64,000 nucleotides of DNA from Amaranthus tricolor. Taxonomy: Eukaryota > Streptophyta > Magnoliopsida > Caryophyllales > Amaranthaceae. The position numbers and the translations under genes are program-made. The stretch is taken from the NCBI RefSeq assembly GCF_026212465.1, contig NC_080056.1, positions 23,892,811 through 23,956,810 on the forward strand, in the 5' to 3' direction. Below are positions 13,787 to 28,358 of this stretch, one piece after another (position 1 is the stretch's first letter; the number at the start of each line of letters is the position of its first letter). Below the pieces are notes generated by a model, which made no database searches, was not told where the DNA came from, and worked only from the letters and a program-made list of their open reading frames with translations.

Positions 13787-16700
13787 GTGCTAAGTTGCGT
13801 TATTGAGGTTTTTTTTAGCGTTTATGGAACTTCCTCGAATAAAGTCGTTCAAAGCATGTTTTGTTTGCCACAAAACTAGGAATACAAAACTATTTAGTGT
13901 ATGTTATAGTGTTAAAATGGTTAGATCAGTATCACTACTGATCTACTTGAAATTACGTGCTAAGTTTCGTTTTAAGGTTTTTTTTAGCGTTTTTGGTACT
14001 TTCTCGCACAAAGTGGGTTCAAACATGTTTGTTTGGCACGAAACATGGCACACAACTTTATTTGGTATATATTATTGTTTTGAATATGGTTAGAATCAAA
14101 AAAGATAGTTATATACTTGATATTACATGCTAAGTTGCGTTTTAAGGTTTTTTTTAGCGTTTTTAGTACTTTGTCGTATAAACTCTGGTTCAAACTTGGT
14201 TTGTTTGCGACGAAAGTTGGCACACAACACCATTTGGTTTAATTTTTTTTGCTGAATGGTTCGAATCAATATTACCTGCTAAGTTGCGTTTTTGAGGTTG
14301 TTCAGCCGTTTTTTGCACTTTCTCGCACAAAGTGGTTCAAACTTGTTTTGTTTGGCACGAAACTCTGCACACAACACTATTTGGTATATGTTATTGTGTT
14401 GAAATGGTTAAAATCAAAAAAGATAGTCATATGCTTCAAAAATTACGTGCTAAGTTTCGTTTTTAAGTTTTTATTTCGCATTATTCACTCTTCTCGCATA
14501 AAGTGGTTCAAACTTGGTTTTTGCCACAAAACTTGATACACAACATTATTTGGTATATTCTATTGTTTAGAAATGGATAGAATCAAAAAATAATAGTCAT
14601 ATGCTTGAAACTACGTGCAAAGTTACATTTTTGAAGTTTTTTTAGCATTTTTGGGACTTTCTCGCATAAAGTGCTTCAAACTTGGTTTCTTTGGCACGAA
14701 ACTTGGCACATGATTCAATTTGTTATATATTATAGTGTTTAAATAGTTGGAATCGAAAATAATAGACATATGCATGAAATTACATGCGAAGTTGCATCTT
14801 GATGTTGTATAGCATTTTTGGCACTTTCTCGCACAAAGTGGTTCAAACTTGGTTTGTCTACCATGAAACTTGGCACACAACACCATTTGGTATATTTTTT
14901 TGTGTTGAAATGGTTAAAATCAATAACCATAGTCATATGCATGAAAATACGTACAAAGTGGGTTTTTGAGGTTTTTTGAGCATTTTTTACACTTTCTCGC
15001 ATAAAGTGGTGCAAACTCGTTTGTTTGGTATGAGACTTGGCACACATACCAATATTTTGTATATGTTATAATTTTAAAATTTTAGAATCAAAAAACAATA
15101 GTCATATGTTTGAAATTACGTGCGTTTTTGAGGTTTTTTTAGTGTTTTTAGCACTTTCTCGAATAAAGTAGTTCAAACATGGTTTATTTATCACGAAACA
15201 TGACACACAACACTATTTGGTATACCTTTTTGTGTTGAATTGGGTAGACTAAAAACAGATAGTCATATGCTTGAAACTACGTGCAAAGTTACGTTTTTGA
15301 AGTTTTTTTAGCATTTTTGGCACTTTCTCGCATAAAGTGGTTCAAACATAGTTTGTTTGGCACGAAACTTAGCACACAATACAATTTGTTATATTTTATT
15401 GTGTTTAAATGGTTAGAATCGAAAACAATAGACATATGCATGAAATTACATGCGAAGTTGCGTTTTGAGGTTGTTTAGCGTTTTTTAGCACTTTCTCGCA
15501 TAAAGTGTTTCAAACTTGGTTTACTTCCACAAAACATGGTACACAACACTATTTGGTATATTCTATTATTTTGAAATGGTTATACTCAAAAAAGATAGTC
15601 ATATGCTTGAAACTACGTGCAAAGTTACATTTTGAAGTTTTTTTTAGCATTTTTGGCACTTTCCTCGCATAAAGTGGTTCAAATTTGGTTTGTTTGGCAC
15701 GAAACATGGCACACATTACAATTTATTATATGTTATTGTGTTGAAATGGTTAGAATCGAAAACAATAGACATACGCTTGAAATTACATGCGAAGTTGCAT
15801 TTTTGATGTTGTTTAGCATTTTTGGCATTTTCTCGCATAAAGTGGTTCAAACTTGGTTTGTTTGGCACGAAACTCTGCACACCAACATTATTTGGTATAT
15901 TTTATTGCTATGAAATGGCTAGAATCAAAAAGATAGTCATATGCTTGAAATTACGTGCTATGCTGCGTTTTTGAGGTTTTTTTAGTGTTTTTAGCCATTT
16001 CTCTCGAATAAAGTGGTTCACACTTAGTTTATTTGACGCAAAACATGGCACACAACACTATTTGGTATACCTTATGTGTGGAATTGGTTAGACTATAAAA
16101 ATATAGTCATATAATTGAAACTACGTGCAAAGTTATTTTTTGAAGTTTCTTTAGCAATTTTCCGCACTTTCTCACATAAAGTGGTTAAAACTTGGTTTGT
16201 TGGCGACGAAACTAGGCATACAAAACTATTTAGTATATATTATTGTGTTCAAAAGGTTATAATTATTATGATTAGTCATGTGCTTGAAATACATGCGAAG
16301 TTGCGTGTTTGAGGTTTTTTAGCTTTTTTGGCATTTTCTCGAATAAAGTGGTTCGAACTTGGTTGGTTTGGCACGAAACTCTGCACACAACACTATTTGG
16401 TATATGTTATTGGTTTGAAATGCTTGAAATCATAATAAATAGTCATATGCTGTAAGTTACGTGCTAGGTTTTTTTTTTGAGGTTTTTTTAGCGCTTTTGG
16501 TACTTTCTCGAATAAAGTGGTTCAAACTTAATTTGTTTGACACAAAACAACGCACACAACACTATTTGGTATATGTTAATGTTTTGAAAAGGTTAGAATG
16601 AAAATAAATACTCAAATGCATGAATTACGACCTAAGTTGCGTTTTTGAGTTTTTTTTAACGTTTTAAGGCACATTTCTCGAATAATGTGGTTCAAACTTG

Positions 16701-17309
16701 GTTTGTTGTAGCGCGAAAAGGGCACACAAACCTATTTGGTATATATTATTTTGTTGAAATTGTTAGACTCAAAAAAGATAGTCATATGCTTGAATTTACG
16801 TGCTAAGTTATGTTTTTATGGTTTTTTTAGCGTTTGTAGCACTTTCTCGTACAAAGTGGTTCAAACATGGTTTATTTGCTACGAAACTAGGCATACACAA
16901 CTATTTAGTATATGTTATTGCGTTTAAATAGTTAGAATTAGTAACAATAGTCATAGGCTTGAAATTACGTGCTAAGGTTCCTTTTTAAGGTTTTTTTTAG
17001 CGTTTTTGGCACGTTATCGCACAAAGTAGTTCAAACTTTGTTTTTTTGGCACGAAACGAGGCATACAACACTATTTTGTAAATATTATTGTGTTCAAAAT
17101 GTTTAGAATCAAAAAAGATTGTCATATGCTTGAGATTACGTGCTAAGTTGCGTTTTAAAGGTTTTTTTAGCGTTTTTAGTACTTTCTCGCATAAAGTGGT
17201 TCAAACTTGGTTAGTTTACCACTAAACTTGGCACACAACACTATTTGGTATATGTTATTGTGGGTTGAAATGGTTAGCAACAAAAAAATAATCATAGGCT
17301 TGAAATTAC
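13787..17309 (+). repeat. HOR unit, 21 monomers, 3523 bp, indel-rich
   Basis: Full-length unit with many 1-2 bp indels (for example TTTCCTCG near 15661, TCTCTCGAAT near 16002 and GTTTGTTGTAGC near 16704). Its anchor monomer uses the AAAGTCGTTCAA...GCATG variant (near 13844), which also appears near 25905 and 34440, rather than AAAGTGGTTCAAGCAAAG. Confidence 0.85.
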
Positions 17310-20300
17310 GTGCTAAGTTGCGTTATTGAGGTTTTTTTAGCGTTTATGGAACTTCCTCGAATAAAGTGGTTCAAGCAAAGTTTGTTTGCCACAAAAACTA
17401 GGAATACAAACTATTTAGTGTATGTTATAGTGTTAAAATGGTTAGAATCAGTATCACTACTGATCTACTTGAAATTACGTGCTAAGTTTCGTTTTTAAGG
17501 TTTTTTTTAGCGTTTTTGGCACTTCTCTCGCACAAAGTGGTTCAAACATGTTTGTTTGGCACGAAACATGGCACACAACTTTATTTGGTATATATTATTG
17601 TTTTGATATGGTTAGAATCAAAAAAGATAGTTATATACTTGATATTACATGCTAAGTTGCGTTTTAAGGTTTTTTTAGCGTTTTTAGTACTTTTGTCGTA
17701 TAAACTGGTTCAAACTTGGTTTGTTTGCGACGAAAGTTGGCACACAACACCATTTGGTTTAATTTTTTTTGCTGAAATGGTTCGAATCAATATTACATGC
17801 TATGTTGCGTTTTTGAGGTTGTTCAGCGTTTTTTGCACTTTCTCGCACAAAGTGGTTCAAACTTGTTTTGTTTGGCACGAAACTCTGCACACAACACTAT
17901 TTGGTATATGTTATTGTGTTGAAATGGTTAAAATCAAAAAAGATAGTCATATGCTTCAAAAATTACGTGCTAAGTTTCGTTTTTAAGTTTTTATTTGCAT
18001 TATTCACTCTTCTCGCATAAAGTGGTTCAAACTTGGTTTTTGCCACAAAACTTGATACACAACATTATTTGGTATATTCTATTGTTTTGAAATGGATAGA
18101 ATCAAAAAATATAGTCATATGCTTGAAACTACGTGCAAAGTTACATTTTTGAAGTTTTTTTTAGCATTTTTGGGACTTTCCTCGCATAAAGTGCTTCAAA
18201 CTTGGTTTCTTTGGCACGAAACTTGGCACATGATTCAATTTGTTATATATTATAGTGTTTAAATAGTTGGAATCGAAAATAATAGACATATGCATGAAAT
18301 TACATGCGAAGTTGCATCTTTGATGTTGTATAGCATTTTTGGCACTTTCTCGCACAAAGTGGTTCAAACTTGGTTTGTCTACCATGAAACTTGGCACACA
18401 ACACCATTTGGTATATTTTTTTGTGTTGAAATGGTTAAAATCAATAACAATAGTCATATGCATGAAAATACGTACAAAGTTGGGTTTTAGAGGTTTTTTG
18501 AGCATTTTTTACACTTTCTCGCATAAAGTGGTGCAAACTCGGTTTGTTTGGTATGAGACTTGGCACACAACAATATTTTGTATATGTTATAATTTTAAAA
18601 TGTTTAGAATCAAAAACAATAGTCATATGTTTGAAATTACGTGCGTTTTTGAGGTTTTTTTAGTGTTTTTAGCACTTTCTCGAATAAAGTAGTTCAAACA
18701 TGGTTTATTTATCACGAAACATGACACACAACACTATTTGGTATACCTTTTTGTGTTGAATTGGGTAGACTAAAAACAGATAGTCATATGCTTGAAACTA
18801 CGTGCAAAGTTACGTTTTTGAAGTTTTTTTAGCATTTTTGGCACTTTCTCGCATAAAGTGGTTCAAACATAGTTTGTTTGGCACGAAACTTAGCACACAA
18901 TACAATTTGTTATATTTTATTGTGTTTAAATGGTTAGAATCGAAAACAATAGACATATGCATGAAATTACATGCGAAGTTGCGTTTTTGAGGTTGTTTAG
19001 CGTTTTTAGCACTTTCTCGCATAAAGTGTTTCAAACTTGGTTTACTTCCACAAAACATGGTACACAACACTATTTGGTATATTCTATTATTTTGAAATGG
19101 TTATACTCAAAAAAGATAGTCATATGCTTGAAACTACGTGCAAAGTTACATTTTTGAAGTTTTTTTAGCATTTTTGGCACTTTCTCGCATAAAGTGGTTC
19201 AAATTTGGTTTGTTTGGCACGAAACATGGCACACATTACAATTTATTATATGTTATTGTGTTGAAATGGTTAGAATCGAAAACAATAGACATACGCTTGA
19301 AATTACATGCGAAGTTGCATTTTTGATGTTGTTTAGCATTTTTGGCATTTTCTCGCATAAAGTGGTTCAAACTTGGTTTGTTTGGCACGAAACTCTGCAC
19401 ACAACATTATTTGGTATATTTTATTGCTATGAAATGGTTAGAATCAAAAAAGATAGTCATATGCTTGAAATTACGTGCTATGCTGCATTTTTGAGGTTTT
19501 TTTAGTGTTTTTAGCCATTTCTCGAATAAAGTGGTTCAAACTTAGTTTATTTGACGCAAAACATGGCACACAACACTATTTGGTATACCTTATTGTGTGG
19601 AATTGGTTAGACTATAAAAATATAGTCATATAATTGAAACTACGTGCAAAGTTATTTTTTGAAGTTTCTTTAGCAATTTTCGCACTTTCTCACATAAAGT
19701 GGTTAAAACTTGGTTTGTTGGCGACGAAACTAGGCATACAAAACTATTTAGTATATATTATTGTGTTCAAAAGGTTATAATTATTATGATTAGTCATGTG
19801 CTTGAAATTACATGCGAAGTTGCGTGTTTGAGGTTTTTTAGCTTTTTTGGCATTTTCTCGAATAAAGTGGTTCGAACTTGGTTGGTTTGGCACGAAACTC
19901 TGCACACAACACTATTTGGTATATGTTATTGGTTTGAAATGCTTGAAATCATAATAAATAGTCATATGCTGTAAGTTACGTGCTAGGTTTTTTTTTTGAG
20001 GTTTTTTTAGCGCTTTTGGTACTTTCTCGAATAAAGTGGTTCAAACTTAATTTGTTTGACACAAAACAACGCACACAACACTATTTGGTATATGTTAATG
20101 TTTTGAAAAGGTTAGAATGAAAATAAATACTCAAATGCATGAAATTACGACCTAAGTTGCGTTTTTGAGTTTTTTTTAAACGTTTTAGGCACTTTCTCGA
20201 ATAATGTGGTTCAAACTTGGTTTGTTTAGCGCGAAAAAGGGCACACAAACCTATTTGGTATATATTATTTTTTTGAAATTGTTAGACTCAAAAAAGATAG

Positions 20301-20827
20301 TCATATGCTTGAATTTACGTGCTAAGTTATGTTTTTATGGTTTTTTTAGCGTTTGTAGCACTTTCTCGTACAAAGTGGTTCAAACATGGTTTATTTGCTA
20401 CGAAACTAGGCATACACAACTATTTAGTATATGTTATTGCGTTTAAATAGTTAGAATTAGTAACAATAGTCATAGGCTTGAAATTACGTGCTAAGGTTCC
20501 TTTTTAAGGTTTTTTTTAGCGTTTTTGGCACGTTATCGCACAAAGTAGTTCAAACTTTGTTTTTTTGGCACGAAACGAGGCATACAACACTATTTTGTAA
20601 ATATTATTGTGTTCAAATGTTTAGAATCAAAAAAGATAGTCATATGCTTGAGATTACGTGCTAAGTTGCGTTTTAAAGGTTTTTTTAGCGTTTTTAGTAC
20701 TTTCTCGCATAAAGTGGTTCAAACTTGGTTAGTTTACCACTAAACTTGGCACACAACACTATTTGGTATATGTTATTGTGGGTTGAAATGGTTAGCAACA
20801 AAAAAATAATCATAGGCTTGAAATTAC
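17310..20827 (+). repeat. HOR unit, 21 monomers, 3518 bp
   Basis: Full-length unit. The left part still has extra indels (TTCTCTCG near 17523, TTTCCTCG near 18178); the right part is clean. It is the last 21-monomer unit before the shortened block. The TTTGATGTTG variant (near 18320 and 19323) also occurs in the previous unit. Confidence 0.87.
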
Positions 20828-23336
20828 GTGCTAAGTTGCGTTATTGAGGTTTTTTTAGCGTTTATGGAACTTCCTCGAATAAAGTGGTTCAAGCAAAGTT
20901 TGTTTGCCACAAAACTAGGAATACAAAACTATTTAGTGTATGTTATAGTGTTAAAATGGTTAGAATCAGTATCACTACTGATCTACTTGAAATTACGTGC
21001 TAAGTTTCGTTTTTAAGGTTTTTTTTTAGCGTTTTTGGCACTTTCTCGCACAAAGTGGTTCAAACATGTTTGTTTGGCACGAAACATGGCACACAACTTT
21101 ATTTGGTATATATTATTGTTTTGATATGGTTAGAATCAAAAAAGATAGTTATATACTTGATATTACATGCTAAGTTGCGTTTTAAGGTTTTTTTTAGCGT
21201 TTTTAGTACTTTGTCGTATAAACTGGTTCAAACTTGGTTTGTTTGCGACGAAAGTTGGCACACAACACCATTTGGTTTAATTTTTTTTGCTGAAATGGTT
21301 CGAATCAATATTACATGCTAAGTTGCGTTTTTGAGGTTGTTCAGCGTTTTTTGCACTTTCTCGCACAAAGTGGTTCAAACTTGTTTTGTTTGGCACGAAA
21401 CTTAGCACACAATACAATTTGTTATATTTTATTGTGTTTAAATGGTTAGAATCGAAAACAATAGACATATGCATGAAATTACATGCGAAGTTGCGTTTTT
21501 GAGGTTGTTTAGCGTTTTTAGCACTTTCTCGCATAAAGTGTTTCAAACTTGGTTTACTTCCACAAAACATGGTACACAACACTATTTGGTATATTCTATT
21601 ATTTTGAAATGGTTATACTCAAAAAAGATAGTCATATGCTTGAAACTACGTGCAAAGTTACATTTTTGAAGTTTTTTTTAGCATTTTTGGCACTTTCTCG
21701 CATAAAGTGGTTCAAATTTGGTTTGTTTGGCACGAAACATGGCACACATTACAATTTATTATATGTTATTGTGTTGAAATGGTTAGAATCGAAAACAATA
21801 GACATACGCTTGAAATTACATGCGAAGTTGCATTTTTGAGGTTGTTTAGCATTTTTGGTCGCATAAAGTGGTTCAAACTTGGTTTGTTTGGCACGAAACT
21901 CTGCACACAACATTATTTGGTATATTTTATTGCTATGAAATGGTTAGAATCAAACAAGATAGTCATATGCTTGAAATTACGTGCTATGCTGCGTTTTTGA
22001 GGTTTTTTTAGTGTTTTTAGCCATTTCTCGAATAAAGTGGTTCCAAACTTAGTTTATTTGACGCAAAACATGGCACACAACACTATTTGGTATACCTTAT
22101 TGTGTGGGAATTGGTTAGACTATAAAATATAGTCATATAATTGAAACTACGTGCAAAGTTATTTTTTGAAGTTTCTTTAGTAATTTTCGCACTTTCTCAC
22201 ATAAAGTGGTTAAAACTTGGTTTGTTGGCGACGAAACTAGGCATACAAAACTATTTAGTATATATTATTGTGTTCAAAAGGTTATAATTATTATGATTAG
22301 TCATGTGCTTGAAATTACATGCGAAGTTGCGTGTTTGAGGTTTTTTAGCTTTTTTGGCATTTTTCTCGAATAAAGTGGTTCGAACTTGGTTGGTTTGGCA
22401 CGAAACTCTGCACACAACACTATTTGGTATATGTTATTGGTTTGAAAATGCTTGAAATCATAATAAATAGTCATATGCTGTAAGTTACGTGCTAGGTTTT
22501 TTTTTTTGAGGTTTTTTTAGCGCTTTTGGTACTTTCTCCGAATAAAGTGGTTCAAACTTAATTTGTTTGACACAAAACAACGCACACAACACTATTTGGT
22601 ATATGTTAATGTTTTGAAAAGGTTAGAATGAAAATAAATACTCAAATGCATGAAATTACGACCTAAGTTGCGTTTTTGAGTTTTTTTTAACGTTTTAGGC
22701 ACTTTCTCGAATAATGTGGTTCAAACTTGGTTTGTTTAGCGCGAAAAAGGGCACACAAACCTATTTGGTATATATTATTTTGTTGAAATTGTTAGACTCA
22801 AAAAAGATAGTCATATGCTTGAATTTACGTGCTAAGTTATGTTTTTATGGTTTTTTTAGCGTTTGTAGCACTTTCTCGTACAAAGTGGTTCAAACATGGT
22901 TTATTTGCTACGAAACTAGGCATACACAACTATTTAGTATATGTTATTGCGTTTAAATAGTTAGAATTAGTAACAATAGTCATAGGGTTGAAATTACGTG
23001 CTAAGGTTCCTTTTTAAGGTTTTTTTTAGCGTTTTTGGCACGTTATCGCACAAAGTAGTTCAAACTTTGTTTTTTTGGCACGAAACAAGGCATACAACAC
23101 TATTTTGTAAATATTATTGTGTTCAAATGTTTAGAATCAAAAAAGATAGTCATATGCTTGAGATTACGTGCTAAGTTGCGTTTTAAAGGTTTTTTTTAGC
23201 GTTTTTAGTACTTTCTCGCATAAAGTGGTTCAAACTTGGTTAGTTTACCACTAAACTTGGCACACAACACTATTTGGTATATGTTATTGTGTTGAAATGG
23301 TTAGCAACAAAAAAATAATCATAGGCTTGAAATTAC
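20828..23336 (+). repeat. HOR unit, 15 monomers, 2509 bp
   Basis: First shortened unit. At about 21401 the sequence TTGTTTGGCACGAAAC passes directly into TTAGCACACAATACAATTTG. In 21-monomer units these two pieces lie about 1.01 kb apart, so six monomers are missing in register. A further 7-bp loss (GGTCGCATAAAG instead of GGCATTTTCTCGCATAAAG) lies near 21858. Confidence 0.88.
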
Positions 23337-25848
23337 GTGCTAAGTTGCGTTATTGAGGTTTTTTTAGCGTTTATGGAACTTCCTCGAATAAAGTGGTTCA
23401 AGCAAAGTTTGTTTGCCACAAAACTAGGAATACAAAACTATTTAGTGTATGTTATAGTGTTAAAATGGTTAGAATCAGTATCACTACTGATCTACTTGAA
23501 ATTACGTGCTAAGTTTCGTTTTTAAGGTTTTTTTTAGCGTTTTTGGCACTTTCTCGCACAAAGTGGTTCAAACATGTTTGTTTGGCACGAAACATGGCAC
23601 ACAACTTTATTTGGTATATATTATTGTTTTGATATGGTTAGAATCAAAAAAGATAGTTATATACTTGATATTACATGCTAAGTTGCGTTTTAAGGTTTTT
23701 TTTTAGCGTTTTTAGTACTTTGTCGTATAAACTGGTTCAAACTTGGTTTGTTTGCGACGAAAGTTGGCACACAACACCATTTGGTTTAATTTTTTTTGCT
23801 GAAATGGTTCGAATCAATATTACATGCTAAGTTGCGTTTTTGAGGTTGTTCAGCGTTTTTTGCACTTTCTCGCACAAAGTGGTTCAAACTTGTTTTGTTT
23901 GGCACGAAACTTAGCACACAATACAATTTGTTATATTTTATTGTGTTTAAATGGTTAGAATCGAAAACAATAGACATATGCATGAAATTACATGCGAAGT
24001 TGCGTTTTTGAGGTTGTTTAGCGTTTTTAGCACTTTCTCGCATAAAGTGTTTCAAACTTGGTTTACTTCCACAAAACATGGTACACAACACTATTTGGTA
24101 TATTCTATTATTTTGAAATGGTTATACTCAAAAAAGATAGTCATATGCTTGAAACTACGTGCAAAGTTACATTTTTGAAGTTTTTTTTAGCATTTTTGGC
24201 ACTTTCTCGCATAAAGTGGTTCAAATTTGGTTTGTTTGGCACGAAACATGGCACACATTACAATTTATTATATGTTATTGTGTTGAAATGGTTAGAATCG
24301 AAAACAATAGACATACGCTTGAAATTACATGCGAAGTTGCATTTTTGAGGTTGTTTAGCATTTGTGGCATTTTCTCGCATAAAGTGGTTCAAACTTGGTT
24401 TGTTTGGCACGAAACTCTGCACACAACATTATTTGGTATATTTTATTGCTATGAAATGGTTAGAATCAAAAAAGATAGTCATATGCTTGAAATTACGTGC
24501 TATGCTGCGTTTTTGAGGTTTTTTTAGTGTTTTTAGCCATTTCTCGAATAAAGTGGTTCAAACTTAGTTTATTTGACGCAAAACATGGCACACAACACTA
24601 TTTGGTATACCTTATTGTGTGGAATTGGTTAGACTATAAAAATATAGTCATATAATTGAAACTACGTGCAAAGTTATTTTTTGAAGTTTCTTTAGCAATT
24701 TTCGCACTTTCTCACATAAAGTGGTTAAAACTTGGTTTGTTGGCGACGAAACTAGGCATACAGAACTATTTAGTATATATTATTGTGTTCAAAAGGTTAT
24801 AATTATTATGATTAGTCATGTGCTTGAAATTACATGCGAAGTTGCGTGTTTGAGGTTTTTTAGCTTTTTTGGCATTTTCTCGAATAAAGTGGTTCGAACT
24901 TGGTTGGTTTGGCACGAAACTCTGCACACAACACTATTTGGTATATGTTATTGGTTTGAAATGCTTGAAATCATAATAAATAGTCATATGCTGTAAGTTA
25001 CGTGCTAGGTTTTTTTTTTGAGGTTTTTTTAGCGCTTTTGGTACTTTCTCGAATAAAGTGGTTCAAACTTAATTTGTTTGACACAAAACAACGCACACAA
25101 CACTATTTGGTATATGTTAATGTTTTGAAAAGGTTAGAATGAAAATAAATACTCAAATGCATGAAATTACGACCTAAGTTGCGTTGTTTGAGTTTTTTTT
25201 AACGTTTTAGGCACTTTCTCGAATAATGTGGTTCAAACTTGGTTTGTTTAGCGCGAAAAAGGGCACACAAACCTATTTGGTATATATTATTTTGTTGAAA
25301 TTGTTAGACTCAAAAAAGATAGTCATATGCTTGAATTTACGTGCTAAGTTATGTTTTTATGGTTTTTTTTAGCGTTTGTAGCACTTTCTCGTACAAAGTG
25401 GTTCAAACATGGTTTATTTGCTACGAAACTAGGCATACACAACTATTTAGTATATGTTATTGCGTTTAAATAGTTAGAATTAGTAACAATAGTCATAGGC
25501 TTGAAATTACGTGCTAAGGTTCCTTTTTAAGGTTTTTTTTAGCGTTTTTGGCACGTTATCGCACAAAGTAGTTCAAACTTTGTTTTTTTGGCACGAAACG
25601 AGGCATACAACACTATTTTGTAAATATTATTGTGTTCAAATGTTTAGAATCAAAAAGATAGTCATATGCTTGAGATTACGTGCTAATTTGCGTTGTTTAA
25701 GGTTTTTTTAGCGTTTTTAGTACTTTCTCGCATAAAGTGGTTCAAACTTGGTTAGTTTGCCACTAAACTTGGCACACAACACTATTTGGTATATGTTATT
25801 GTGTTGAAATGGTTAGCAACAAAAAAATAATCATAGGCTTGAAATTAC
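23337..25848 (+). repeat. HOR unit, 15 monomers, 2512 bp
   Basis: Shortened unit with the same junction at about 23911. It carries GCATTTGTGGCATT near 24359, shared with the unit two steps downstream. Its right end has GCTAATTTGCG near 25683, shared with the final full unit near 34221. Confidence 0.88.
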
Positions 25849-28358
25849 GTGCTAAGTTGCGTTATTGAGGTTTTTTTAGCGTTTATGGAACTTCCTCGAA
25901 TAAAGTCGTTCAAGCATGTTTTGTTTGCCACAAAACTAGGAATACAAAACTATTTAGTGTATGTTATAGTGTTAAAATGGTTAGAATCAGTATCACTACT
26001 GATCTACTTGAAATTACGTGCTACGTTTCATTTTTAAGGTTTTTTTTAGCATTTTTGGCACTTTCTCGCACAAAGTGGTTCAAACATGTTTGTTTGGCAC
26101 GAAACATGGCACACAACTTTATTTGGTATATATTATTGTTTTGATATGGTTAGAATCAAAAAAGATAGTCATATACTTGATATTACGTGCTAAGTTGCGT
26201 TTTTAACGTTTTTTTTAGCGTTTTTAGTACTTTGTCGTATAAACTGGTTCAAACTTGGTTTGTTTGCGACGAAAGTTGGCACACAACACCATTTGGTATA
26301 ATTTTTTTTGCTGAAATGGTTCGAATCGAAATTACATGCTCAGTTGCGTTTTTGAGGTTGTTCAGCGTTTTTTGCACTTTCTCGCACAAAGTGGTTCAAA
26401 CTTGTTTTGTTTGGCACGAAACTTAGCACACAATACAATTTGTTATATTTTATTGTGTTTAAATGGTTAGAATCGAAAACAATAGACATATGCATGAAAT
26501 TACATGCGAAGTTGCGTTTTTGAGGTTGTTTAGCGTTTTTAGCACTTTCTCGCATAAAGTGTTTCAAACTTGGTTTACTTCCACAAAACATGGTACACAA
26601 CACTATTTGGTATATTCTATTATTTTGAAATGGTTATACTCAAAAAAGATAGTCATATGCTTGAAACTATGTGCAAAGTTACATTTTTGAAGTTTTTTTT
26701 AGCATTTTTGGCACTTTCTCGCATAAAGTGGTTCAAATTTGGTTTGTTTGGCACGAAACATGGCACACATTACAATTTATTATATGTTATTGTGTTGAAA
26801 TGGTTAGAATCGAAAACAATAGACATACGCTTGAAATTACATGCGAAGTTGCATTTTTGAGGTTGTTTAGCATTTTTGGCATTTTCTCGCATAAAGTGGT
26901 TCAAACTTGGTTTGTTTGGCACGAAACTCTGCACACAACATTATTTGGTATATTTTATTGCTATGAAATGGTTAGAATCAAAAAAGATAGTCATATGCTT
27001 GAAATTACGTGCTATGCTGCGTTTTTGAGGTTTTTTTAGTGTTTTTAGCCATTTCTCGAATAAAGTGGTTCAAACTTAGTTTATTTGACGCAAAACATGG
27101 CACACAACACTATTTGGTATACCTTATTGTGTGGAATTGGTTAGACTATAAAAATATAGTCATATAATTGAAACTACGTGCAAAGTTAGTTTTTGAAGTT
27201 TCTTTAGCAATTTTTGCACTTTCTCACATAAAGTGGTTAAAACTTGGTTTGTTGGCGACGAAACTAGGCATACAAAACTATTTAGTATATATTATTGTGT
27301 TCAAAAGGTTATAATTATTATGATTAGTCATGTGCTTGAAATTACATGCGAAGTTGCGTGTTTGAGGTTTTTTAGCTTTTTTGGCATTTTCTCGAATAAA
27401 GTGGTGCGAACTTGGTTGGTTTGGCACGAAACTCTGCACACAACACTATTTGGTATATGTTATTGGTTTGAAATGCTTGAAATCATAATAAATAGTCATA
27501 TGCTGTAAATTACGTGCTAGGTTTTTTTTTTGAGGTTTTTTTAGCGCTTTTGGCACTTTCTCGAATAAAGTGGTTCAAACTTAATTTGTTTGACACAAAA
27601 CAACGCACACAACACTATTTGGTATATGTTAATGTTTTGAAAAGGTTATAATGAAAATAAATACTCAAATGCATGAAATTACGACCTAAGTTGCGTTTTT
27701 GAGTTTTTTTTAACGTTTTAGGCACTTTCTCGAATAATGTGGTTCAAACTTGGTTTGTTTAGCGCGAAAAAGGGCACACAAACCTATTTGGTATATATTA
27801 TTTTTTTGAAATTGTTAGACTCAAAAAAGATAGTCATATGCTTGAATTTACGTGCTAAGTTATGTTTTTATGGTTTTTTTAGCGTTTGTAGCACTTTCTC
27901 GTACAAAGTGGTTCAAACATGGTTTATTTGCTACGAAACTAGGCATACACAACTATTTAGTATATGTTATTGCGTTTAAATAGTTAGAATTAGTAACAAT
28001 AGTCATAGGCTTGAAATTACGTGCTAAGGTTCCTTTTTAAGGTTTTTTTTAGCGTTTTTGGCACGTTATCGCACAAAGTAGTTCAAACTTTTTTTTTTGG
28101 CACGAAACGAGGCATACAACACTATTTTGTAAATATTATTGTGTTCAAATGTTTAGAATCAAAAAAGATAGTCATATGCTTGAGATTACGTGCTAAGTTG
28201 CGTTTTTAAGGTTTTTTTTAGCGTTTTTAGTACTTTCTCGCATAAAGTGGTTCAAACTTGGTTAGTTTACCACTAAACTTGGCACACAACACTATTTGGT
28301 ATATGTTATTGTGTTGAAATGGTTAGCAACAAAAAAATAATCATAGGCTTGAAATTAC
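25849..28358 (+). repeat. HOR unit, 15 monomers, 2510 bp, mosaic
   Basis: Shortened unit with the junction at about 26423. Its first half kilobase carries variants (AAAGTCGTTCAAGCATG, GCTACGTTTCATTTTT, ACATGCTCAGTTGCG) that match 34386-34880 and not the adjacent units. Confidence 0.88.
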
